From positions 16,678,001 through 16,742,000 of the forward strand of contig OY759214.1 of NCBI GenBank assembly GCA_963662175.1: 64,000 bases of DNA, read 5' to 3'. This stretch comes from Aradus depressus (lineage: Eukaryota; Arthropoda; Insecta; Hemiptera; Aradidae). Position numbers and translations under genes: made by a program. The stretch's first letter is position 1. Each line of letters opens with the position of its first letter. Under the pieces are notes generated by a model. The model was not told the DNA's origin. It saw nothing but the letters and a program-made list of their open reading frames with translations, and did no database searches. Shown here piece by piece: positions 55,276 to 64,000 of the stretch.

Positions 55276-56700
55276 TTTTGTGATGATATACATGTAATAA
55301 TGAAAAAAATATGATAACAAAAATATAAAAAAAATATTTTATTTTTTAACATAACATTATTAATGAAATACTCAAATTAAGAAATAAATTATAATTGTTT
55401 AATCAATTACATGCATTTTTTTCTTCTTGATTTGATTAAACAACAATAATATAATCATAATCAATTTCCTGCACCACTTGTGTTTCGATGAATAATACTG
55501 CAAATGCATTTTTTAAATGTCGGATATTTCACAAAATATGTATCTATTATAATATATGGTAGCAATACCGAAAGTAACTTCATATATTATATATATTTAG
55601 TGAAATAGACAATATATTAAAAACATACGTTTTTCATTATGTTTTATTTAGTAGTTCACAAAATCTTAGTAAATGTTAAGTGTCATTAATACTATAAACT
55701 AATCCAAAACAAATTTCGTTTATGATACTAAACATTTTCGGCAGAGATACTGTGACAAAGTGAATGTGACAAAGGTACATTACTCAACTCACTGGAACAA
55801 ACAGAGCACTACAAAAATAAATCGTATGAACGATCAGAAATCTCAAATATTCACCCCTTTTTATCTCCGATAATATGATCCTCTAGTCTCTGTGAGTGCT
55901 CCTCCTCCTTAATTTCTCAAGGAACTGTGTATTTTGATTCTTATATTTATTATTGTCATCTTTGATTTATTTCATATATACAATATTTATACACAGACTA
56001 TTACAATTTTTTTCTTTTATTATTAACATTTCAGTTTGAGATGAAATTTTATTTTTAATGTTTTCCATGTTTTTGACACTTTACTGTATAGCAGAAGGGA
56101 CAGTTCGGAATGTAAACTTGTTGAACTTCCATTTAGTAGGTATTTGTTGTCGTGGCTAAAGATAGTAGCAATACCGAAAGTAGTCCCATACATTATATAT
56201 AGACAATATTATTATAAACATACGTTTTTCTTTATTTTTCATTAAGTATTTCACAGTATCTCTCCCGAAAATGTTTAGTATCATAAACGAAATTTGTTTT
56301 GGATTAGTTAATAGTATTAATGACACTTAACATTTACTAAGATATTGTGAACTACTAAACAAAACATGATAAAAAACGTATGTTTTTAGTATAATGTATA
56401 TTTCACTAAATATATATAATATATGAAGTTACTTTCGGTATTGCTACCATGAATTATATACATATTTAGTGAAATATCCGACATTTAAAAAATGCATTTG
56501 CATTATTATCCATGGAAGCACAAGTAGTGCAGGAAATTGATTAAGATTATATTATTGATGTTTAGCCAAATCATGAAGAAAAAAAGTTATGTAATTGATT
56601 AAACAATTGTAATTTATTTCTTTATTTGACTATTTTATTAATAATGTTATGTTAAAAAATTAAATATTTTTTTCATTATAACATGTATACCATCACAAAA
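55276..56700. repeat. Large inverted repeat (arms about 450-480 bp, spacer about 500 bp)
   Basis: The left arm 55276-55754 (TTTTGTGATGATATACATG .. CGGCAGAGATACTGTG) pairs with the right arm 56252-56700 (CACAGTATCTCTCCCG .. CATGTATACCATCACAAAA). Agreement continues across the poly(A/T) stretch, the GTAATTGATTAAACAATT segment and the family C core TATGGTAGCAATACCGAAAG. A third, direct family C copy (56150-56284) lies against the right arm. Either an inverted duplication or a foldback element; there is no ORF. Confidence 0.85.
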
Positions 56701-57186
56701 GCAGAGCGCCAAATCGGAATGGGTTTAGGATGCAATCTAACTTAAATCCGCCTCTGGCCATACTTCTGTGTCTTCTCTCCAACTGATCACACTCCTGGCT
56801 CATGTCGAACTTGAAAGATACAGAATTCAGCAAGAAAGTTTGTATCTTGGTAGATGGCAGCGGGATCATTAGAGGCGAGTTAGTATCTAGCTCGGGGGTA
56901 GAATGGTCCTTCTCAAGGGTATATCACGATTTACACTTGAGCAAAAAGCCATACAATGATTGTATTTAATACATGGTTCATATAATTTCAGAAATACTCT
57001 GAGATAATAAAACATTCTATAGAAAGGAACACTTTCTCTTGAACGAGTTTTCATTAAGTTGATGCACTTCAGTTCATTAATAATCATTTGTATCCGGATT
57101 GCAGAGGAAGTGCATAATTTTTTTTTTTTTTTCCTTTCCCTCTTTTAGGTAAAATTCACGAATTTTATGTATTTTTTTCCACCAAT

Positions 57187-57470
57187 TTACTTCCCCAGCT
57201 ATACACAGTATAGGGGAAGTTATGTAATAGATTAAAAAGTTTATGTTCTCCGACGTCTTGAATGCAAAAATAAATAAAAAAAATTCCTTCTGTTTGTGAC
57301 CAAAATAACTCTCGATAAAATGAATGGTTTGTCACAAAATTTTACATGTGTATACAGAACTTTCTAAGGACGACACCTATTGATTTTCAGCCATATCTGA
57401 CGAAGGGGATGGTGGGATCATAACAACTGTAGATGTAGTAATGAACATATCGATATGAAATTTTGTACGT
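57187..57470 (+). repeat. Family E copy, 5' part
   Basis: ACTTCCCCAGCTATACACAG TATAGGGGAAGTTATGTAAT, then GACACCTATTGATTTTCAGC. Confidence 0.6.
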
Positions 57471-57545
57471 GGTTGGAGATGGTAGCAATACCGAAAGTAC
57501 TCCCATATATTTTGTGAAATAGGCAATATTTATTTAGGCAAAACA
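57470..57545 (+). repeat. Family C repeat, host of the Jockey relic
   Basis: GATGGTAGCAATACCGAAAG then GTGAAATAGGCAATATTTA is interrupted by the LINE. The family C continuation AACGTATGTTTTTTTCTATT follows at 58491. Confidence 0.65.
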
Positions 57546-58490
57546 GATTCGGTACCTTTACAAAATCATAGAAAGTTTCCTGGCGAAACAGAGCCTTTCA
57601 GATGAGAATAGCCTCGAGTTTTAGTAACAAGAACCCTTTTGAATCCGGAGTTCCTCAGGGCGCTATTCTCTTTAATTTGTACTGTCACGATACCCCCAAC
57701 TCACTGTTGGCTAACTGTATGATGATACTCTGCTTGTATCCTAGCATCCAGATGTGTCATCAGCAGTGGAAGCTCTACAAAGTGACGTTCATGTCGTGAT
57801 GGACTGGTGCAATAGGTGGAATCTTGGAATAAACACTCCTAAAACGATGGCCAAAGTCTTCACTCTTCCAAGGACTAACTTGGACACACTCACACAGATT
57901 CAAATCAACAATGACGTCATACTCTGGACTCCTACTGATGTGACAATCAAGTACCTTGGAGTACATTTCAACACTAAACTGACATGGAAGACACACAAAC
58001 ATAGAAAACTAACACAAGCATACACTCGACTATCACAACTATACCCACTACTGAACAGATGTACACCACTCTGACACAAATGCTGCACACTACTCTACAC
58101 AGCCGTATTATCACCTACGCATCACCCATTTGGATCAAGCAAAACTCACCTAGACAAACTTCGAAGGTTTGAAAACAAGGTCCTTCGTTTGGCAGTGGGC
58201 GCACGTTGGTTCGTCCGGAATCAGCAGATCAGAAGGGATGTGTGTCCATCGAGGCTTTCATCGCCAAACTGACCCTAGACTACCATGAAAGCCTCGTCCT
58301 GGTGCCTGAAGCCCAGTTCTACAAGTTGGAAGAATCAATACCAAATAGGAGGCTCAAACCTCGTCTCCATCAAGATTATTTATTTTATCTATGAACTTTT
58401 GTAATTAAAAATTTACCTTTCCATTCTGAATGTTTTCAATTTTGTGTACAACACCAATCTGTGCTGAACCAATAAAACTATTTTTTTTTT
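57546..58490 (+). pseudogene. Jockey-type LINE, 5'-truncated and frame-shifted, with 3' UTR
   Basis: From 57590 the frame gives RAFQMRIASSFS..., then GVPQGAILFN (RT block). A shifted frame carries LYDDTLLVS, the catalytic (Y/F)xDD box, then ALQSDVHVVMDWCNRWNLGI and IKYLGVHFNTKLTWKTH up to a stop at 58074. Further shifts carry KLRRFENKVLRLAVGARWF and IEAFIAKLTLDYHESLV ending YLFYL (58394). The 3' UTR ends near AATAAAACTATTTTTTTTTT (58473-58490). At least three frameshifts make it inactive. It sits inside a family C repeat, split at about 57545 and 58491. Confidence 0.85.
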
Positions 58491-59022
58491 AAACGTATGT
58501 TTTTTTCTATTTTTTACTCTGCTATATGTTACAACATTTGAGGGCGTCGGTAGCTCAGTGGTATGCATGTTTGCCTTCTGAGCTCAAGATCCTGGGTTCG
58601 AAACCCGGCCAAGGCCCTTAGTTTATTTTATCTGGGAGTTAAAATAAACTTAAGCACGTCGTCCTTCGGATGGGACGTTAAGCGATGGTCCCGAGCCTGT
58701 ACGATGTCAGGTACTCGTTAAAGACCCCTGCCCTAGGTGAATAAAAATTTAGGGTAGGCAAAATTTAGGACTCCCACAGTAGAGTCTGGCTCATGTCCAC
58801 CAGAGTGACGAAATAGCGCTCTGGTAGTAGGCGATATGACCTTGTTGTTAAAGCCCGGGCATGAGTCATAATAACTATGTTACAACTTTTGTAATTAAAA
58901 ATTTACCTTTCCATTCTGAATTTAATTTTGTGTGTGCTAAACCAATAAAACTATTTATTTTTTTTATTTTTTCAACGTACGTTTTTCTTTATTTTTTACT
59001 CTGCTATATGTTACAACTTACG
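58396..59022 (+). repeat. Tandem duplication of a LINE 3' tail plus flank, split by SINE-1
   Basis: 58396-58535 (TTTTGTAATTAAAAATTTAC..TATGTTACAAC) recurs at 58887-59020. The SINE-1 with its target duplication sits exactly at the unit junction, so duplication came first and the SINE later. Confidence 0.75.
58525..58886 (+). mobile_element. SINE-1, full length, 11-bp target-site duplication
   Basis: The body is 58541-58875. TATGTTACAAC lies at 58525-58535 and 58876-58886. It is inserted at the junction of a tandem duplication of the LINE 3' tail. Confidence 0.92.
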
Positions 59023-59709
59023 AAATTAAAAAGTAAACAAATGTAGAAATAGTTCATAAAAAGATACATTCAAGAAAGACAAGTACTAAAACATTACTAA
59101 TTGTAGTTTTTGTTTCTAGATATGAATACCGTTTCAAACATTGCATAAGGTGAGCCGCATACAGTATTATACATTCATGCTAATGTGGTCATGCTGATTT
59201 TGCGAGCTAAAGGTAAGTCAAGTTAAGCAGAGTTGCGGGTTGAATCCCAAAACAGTTTCATGTATTTCGCTGTGAGAGGATCCTTGTAGTGGAGTCCTTG
59301 GTCCCTTATACGGTGAGCTCTTCCATCATCCGAGGTGAGACTGCTCAAATAGTTATTTGTTCCGACCCAGAAGAAGACAATACACAGAAGACAATGAAGA
59401 GGGATGCTCCTGGAGAAGGTCGCACACTCCCCTCGATCGTCCTAGTTTCGAAATACTCAAAGTCTCCTCAAAGCGTTATCGGACTTCACCAGAAGTGGGT
59501 CTCCTGCAGTCAATGGACTTTCCTTCTGGAGTTGGAGAAATTATAGAATATATTTTTTAATTATATACTATAATATATAGCGCACGTAGCTCGAGTATTA
59601 ATAGTTTCAGGGTTGAAAAAAAAAAAGCATAAAAATTATAAACAATATTACTCAAAGAACAAGCTGCAAAGAAATATTTAAAAAACTTAAAATTCTGCCT
59701 TTGCCATCG

Positions 59710-60330
59710 CAGTTTATATTTGAAACATTAATATTAGGAAAAAAAAAATATTTTCCCTCTCAACAATACTGGTCATGATTACGATACCAGGAAGAAAGAA
59801 GACTTTGGAATAACTAAACATTGCTCTTCTCTTTTTGAAAAAAGTATAACTCATAAAGGAATTAATTTTTTTAATGCCCTTCCCCCATTCTTGAAGTCAA
59901 TAGATACAATAAAAAAATTTAAACTTCAACTAAAAATGTTTATGTTAGAGGAAAACCTTTACACGGAAACGGAATTTTATTCTCACTGTTCAAAAAGAGT
60001 AATATAATCACAACAAAGAATCGTGTTTCATATGCAAAAACATTATTTGAGACGAAGCTTTCATTTTTATTTTTTGGGCAGAGTTCCTCCACACCTTAAA
60101 GGTCAGTCGAATGAACGTTATTGTTTTATTTATTCATTCATAATTGATTAATATATATTTTTTTATTGTAATATTTATATATTGTAATAGTTACATTGTT
60201 TTCTTTTTCTTTTCTACATCTCACATATTGGGACCTGATGAAGGGACGTAAGAACGTCCCGAAACATCGTTGGGATAAAGACAAATTTTGAAAAATAGTT
60301 GTCTTAATTTTTATTATACATTTTTATATA
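59710..60330 (+). mobile_element. LINE-B copy with intact C-terminal RT tail
   Basis: The frame 59759-60007 is open without an ATG: HDYDTRKKEDFGITKHCSSL, FEKSITHKGINFFNALPPFL, KSIDTIKKFKLQLKMFMLEE, ending FYSHCSKRVI. This is the conserved extreme C terminus of an animal non-LTR reverse transcriptase. The 3' region contains a hammerhead-like core at 60235-60265. It is 5'-truncated: no RT core is present. Confidence 0.65.
60233..60266 (+). other. Hammerhead-like RNA core in LINE-B 3' region
   Basis: CTGATGA (60235-60241), one extra A, a perfect 7-bp hairpin GGGACGT/ACGTCCC with AAGA loop (60243-60260), then GAAAC (60261-60265). This is the CUGANGA - stem II - GAAA arrangement of hammerhead ribozymes. 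I cannot find matching stems I and III or a UH cleavage site, and there is an extra base before stem II, so activity is doubtful. Confidence 0.5.
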
Positions 60331-60568
60331 TTGGGTTAACAGGGAAATTAATAACATAGAATAAGAGAACACATATTGGATTTATTTACCTAATTCTACA
60401 AAATAAAATTAACAATATTATATAAAAAATCAAATTACAATAAAAAAAAATCTTACAAACTAATTTTTATATCTACTTTAATCTCTTTTTTTTTGTTTGA
60501 AATATTGTGGGCATTCTTTAATTTAATGTTATTTTGGGCATATCTATGTACATATAAATAAAAAGTAC

Positions 60569-60741
60569 CTTTTCTCTTCTATTTCACTGTTATTTTCATT
60601 CCTACATGGTTCACACCTTAGCCTAAAAACAACTCTCTGTCCACCTTCACGTCTCAACTCAAACTCCTCACCTCCACAACACAACTTAGACTGGTCGACC
60701 TTGTTAGAACAGCTGATGGTCGACTTTTGTTCTCCACTCAT
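60569..60741 (-). CDS. Candidate first coding exon, minus strand
   Basis: On the minus strand the ATG (60741) follows CCAATCA, and the frame reads MSGEQKSTISCSNKVDQSKL..LRCEPCRNENNSEIEEK, ending at AAAAG|GTACTT (donor at 60568). Composition is Glu/Lys/Cys-rich and unlike AT-rich background. A small zinc-binding or DNA-binding N terminus is possible (C..C pairs) but no family is recognised. No second exon was found downstream. Confidence 0.33.
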
Positions 60742-61026
60742 TGATTGGTTTTAAAACAAAATGCGACTTCATATATTTATTCACTAATTGAGTTACTTCA
60801 TTTCTAACAGTTTTTTTTTTTTTTTTTTACCAATAAATATAATTAATTTATTAATTTTATAATATATTATTAATAATTGCAATGTGTGTACATCAACACC
60901 AGTTATATGAAGGTACGTTTTTGGGCATGTTAGATTGGTTACATAAGTCTCTCCCTTAAGAACAATGTGGTCTGTTTTTCTTCTTATGTTCAATGGGAAT
61001 TTGAAAGAGAGATTATGACCATTCAT

Positions 61027-62215
61027 AATGGATTCAGACCATTAGTAAAATTTTCCCACATAAGTTTAAAGTAGAATAGAATGCTGCAGAAAGCTCAACT
61101 ATCCCCTTTCCATTTCATTTAGCAGATTCGGGACAGTCTTATGTACAAAAAGTCATCAATGAATGACCTACTTCCCCAGGTCGAATTATTTTGTTATCAA
61201 GTTTTCCTTTTAAACCTTTCCTTCTCTTTGGGCGAATTGGTTAAAAACCAATAGGTCTTATTTACAGACTTCTTCAGGTAATCTACATATAAAACATTTT
61301 GACAATATATTCATTCTGTGTCGAATCATTTGGGGTTTGGCGTTGCTCCTCGGTGTGGCTGAACTAATACTCGTGAGAGGCCAACCACTTACGAATTGCT
61401 GTTTTCGTATGTCCATCTTCTCAGGAGCTATCGTATACATTGGTATACACTTTTAGGGTAAATATGCAAAACAACTTGGAATTTTTGACTGAGTACATAA
61501 CTTTTAATTTTCAAGGGAAGTGTGATAAGGTCACACAGTGAAGGGTACCGTAGGCTGACTTTACGTTGATATAATAATTAGTACAGATATAATAGTTATA
61601 TTGTTCTGAAATATAGTTTTTGGATAGAGCCTTTCCCTTATTGCAGGTGACTGGAGGCTGGAAGAGAGCCACACTTCCAGGAGGACGGAGGTGCGGTGGA
61701 CAGGAAGCTCCCCACTCTGCCAGTTGGAGCCACCCAGAGACATAGCCTTAGCCACATTATGTCACCCTATGTACCATAGTAATAGTTGTGCTGGTGCTAA
61801 TGGCCTCTGCAGTCGATGCTCTTAATAAAAATAGAAAAATATATAGTTTCTGCTAACGCCATAGCATTAATTTCTGAAAATTCGATGATTTCATTGTTTG
61901 GAACCTTGTTCATCGTAAGTATATTTACTGGATGGTATACCGATAATTATCGGTAGGATTAACCATTTTCGCTTGCGTCAAACAAATGTCTAAAACAATT
62001 AATTTCAGGAACTCATTTTTGGAACAGCTCGTAAACCAGGGACCTTCAAAAACATTTATTTCATACCAAATTTGTCTTTTAGTTTTCTTTACAACTTTAT
62101 ACTTATACTTTTAAGTCATAAATATAAGAGATATCTTGTAAAATGTACTTAAGTAGGTCCCGAAGTAAGATGGTTAATTTTCGTCTGATTTTCTCCACAA
62201 TTAATCGGATCTAAG
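61027..62215. other. Mixed repeat debris
   Basis: Family E-like ends at 61169 (CTTCCCCAGG) and about 61490 (GAGTACATAACTTTT), a minus coding-like frame 61258-61440 (..GWPLTSISSATPRSNAKPQ..), and otherwise AT-rich sequence without a recognised gene. Confidence 0.4.
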
Positions 62216-62401
62216 TTAGCACATAGTGATATCTTCATTCCAGGTTTCAAGTTCAGTGCACAATCGTTTTTGGGTTGGAAGACTCATAAAGTTCAGATCA
62301 CAGAAAGAAAATAGTCGCTGGGGAAAAATTGTCAGTTTTTCATAGAAATAAAAGACGGTGTCTTCCCATTGTTTCTTTCCTACCAGATCGTTGTGAGACA
62401 T
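62216..62401 (-). other. Coding-like minus-strand ORF, unrecognised
   Basis: Open frame starting MSHNDLVGKKQWEDTVFYFY and ending TWNEDITMC. The same frame continues upstream past one stop with coding-like content (to about 62640). It may be a decayed gene or transposon fragment. Confidence 0.2.
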
Positions 62402-62794
62402 CTCATCCGTAAAGCGTGGAGTCTAATGAAACACATATTTTGGTTTGAAGGAAGGTATTGAGGCTCTGTGGTAGGTTTGAGGATATATAAAAGAGGTGGT
62501 AACACGGTGGCTGATGTGAGGAGAGATGAGGTCGACCTAGTTGCATTGTCCGGCCAGGGTGACAATAGGGATGATGTAAGAAGTACAGAAGGTAGGAACC
62601 ATGCTGGAAGTAAACAACTCTACATACCTACCATCCTCATAATTATATCAGGCTGTCATGTCACTCAGAACCAGCTCAAGTTCTCCAGGAAATGGACAAT
62701 CCACAGGGTATGATCAGGGCATTTCCTCATCCTAGTGGACTTTGCTCTATCCTATAACTTAGAGATCGTTTTCGGAAGCTAATAAGTCTTCGTT

Positions 62795-63885
62795 TTCGAA
62801 ATATCCTTCCCTTCAGATCATTGAGTTTCAAGCCAACAATCAGCTGAACAATAGAGACACTTCGCGGCGTCTTTTATAACGCTAAATATCGTCTAAGAAA
62901 AAAACATATTTTTTGTTATGTCGGCTCCACTCAAACCCTTAAGACCTGAGCTACCTCTCATATCCGAGCTTTGTGATCCATCTAATTTCTGAGAGCCAAG
63001 AATCTTGTATTTCGAAAGTTCCTTCCCTTCAAATCATTGATTCTTAGGTCAAAACTAACACTTCTTGTCACGTGTCTGTCTGTGTGTCAACAATAATCAC
63101 CTGAACAATAGAGGCGAATTGCTGCGTCTTTTATAAGCCTGCGTCTTTTATATATCGTCCAAGACAAAAACATAGATTCTGTTACGTCGGCTCTACTCAA
63201 ACCCTTAAAACCCGAGCTTCCTGTCGTATCCGAGCTTTGTGATCCATCTAATTTTTGAGAGCCAACAATTTTTAGGTCTTGGATTTCGAAATTTCCTTCC
63301 CTTCGGATCATTGAGTTTCAGATAAAAACTAACACTTCTTGTCACGTGTCTGTCTGTGTGTCAACAATAATCAGCTGAACAGTAGAGACGAATTGCTGCC
63401 TCTTTTATAAGCCTAAGTATCGTCCAAGACAAAAATATAGATTGCGTTACGTCGGCTCCACTTAATCCCTTAAGACCTGAGCTTCCTCCCATATCCGAGC
63501 TTTGTGATCCATCTGATTTTTGAGAGCCAAGAATTTTGTGGTCTTGGATACAGACATTTTTTTCACTTCAGATCATTGAGTTTTAGGTAAGAAATAAAAC
63601 ATTATGTCAGGTGTTTGTCAGTGTGTCAACAATAATCAGCTGAACAATAAAAGCAAATTGATGCGTCTTCTATATATCGTCCAAGACAGAAACATAGATT
63701 GCGTAACGTCGGCTCCACTCAAACCCTTATGTCCTGAGCTTCCTCCCGTATCGCTTTGTGATCCATCTGATTTTTCGGAGCCAAGAATTTTGTGGTCTTG
63801 GATATCGAAATTTCTTTCACTTCAGTATTAAGTTTCAGGCAAAAAGAACACTTCTTGTCTCTTGTCTGTCTGTGAGTGTGCCCAG
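62795..63885. repeat. Tandem array, about 250-270 bp unit, more than four copies
   Basis: Repeated landmarks: GAGCTTTGTGATCCATCTRA TTT.TGAGAGCCAA, TTCCTTCCCTTCAGATCATT GAGTTT, GTCTGTCTGTGTGTCAACAA TAATC, TATCGTCCAAGACAAAAACA TAGATT. GAGAGCCAA-type landmarks fall at about 62991, 63248, 63521 and 63776. Confidence 0.85.
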
Positions 63886-64000
63886 GCAGTTCTACTGATC
63901 GTATCAAGATGAGACCAATGTCATTTTATTCACAAATTAATTCACTTCCACCTCATTTATACAAAAAAATTTAGAGGTTTTAAAAAAATTGCTAACCCAT

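Overview
The window is nuclear DNA from an arthropod, most likely an insect. It is AT-rich, gene-poor and crowded with old mobile elements. Reasons: one clear insect-type cuticular/structural protein gene, introns with GT..AG borders, tRNA-derived SINEs, LINE and DNA-transposon relics of animal type, and a nuclear copy of an arthropod-like mitochondrial 16S rRNA segment. Nothing here is bacterial. I cannot name the species.

Genes. (1) The best-supported gene is on the minus strand (45540-50541). It encodes a secreted Ser/Tyr/Pro-rich cuticular-type protein of about 321 residues. Exon 2 holds almost everything. A 15-nt coding exon 1 with a TATA box lies 3.9 kb away, and the 3.9-kb intron is full of transposon debris. 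(2) On the plus strand, 35282-42767 holds a candidate multi-exon gene: a perfect RFX X-box and a CCAAT box upstream of an ATG, then phase-compatible exons at 37003, 39110, 40984 and 42554, and a poly(A) signal. The protein is unrecognised, and the link from the first candidate exon to the rest is unproven. (3) Isolated exon-like pieces with good splice signals occur at 1293 (+), 5986 (+), 12358 (+), about 15460-15750 (-) and 60569 (-).

Repeats. SINE-1, about 335 bp and tRNA-headed, has about 24 full or broken copies, some with target-site duplications. SINE-2 has a class II-like tRNA head and two copies. LINE-B (RT C-terminal tail plus a 3' region with a hammerhead-like core) and a Jockey-like LINE are present. 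DNA elements include a pogo/Tigger fragment, a 0.7-kb Tigger-type MITE, Tc1/mariner transposase debris, a TIR element carrying a MADF-domain ORF, a hAT-like MITE and two further MITEs. Unnamed families, called here C, D, E, F and G, fill much of the remainder: C carries a second hammerhead-like core, D is a foldback element, and E is modular with 'ACTTCCCCAGCTATAC' ends.

Region by region: 0-9 kb SINE-1, hAT-like, MADF and pogo elements with two candidate exons; 9-16 kb LINE-B, family E, a Jockey 3' relic and a GC-rich candidate exon; 16-24 kb a 1.66-kb family E element, repeat G, a Tigger MITE, a long TA tract and the NUMT; 24-34 kb SINEs, an AT-rich desert, a TIR element and a GC-rich island; 34-43 kb the X-box candidate gene; 43-51 kb the cuticular protein gene; 51-64 kb MITEs, a 30-bp minisatellite, a 1.4-kb inverted-repeat structure, a Jockey relic, LINE-B and a roughly 250-bp tandem array.
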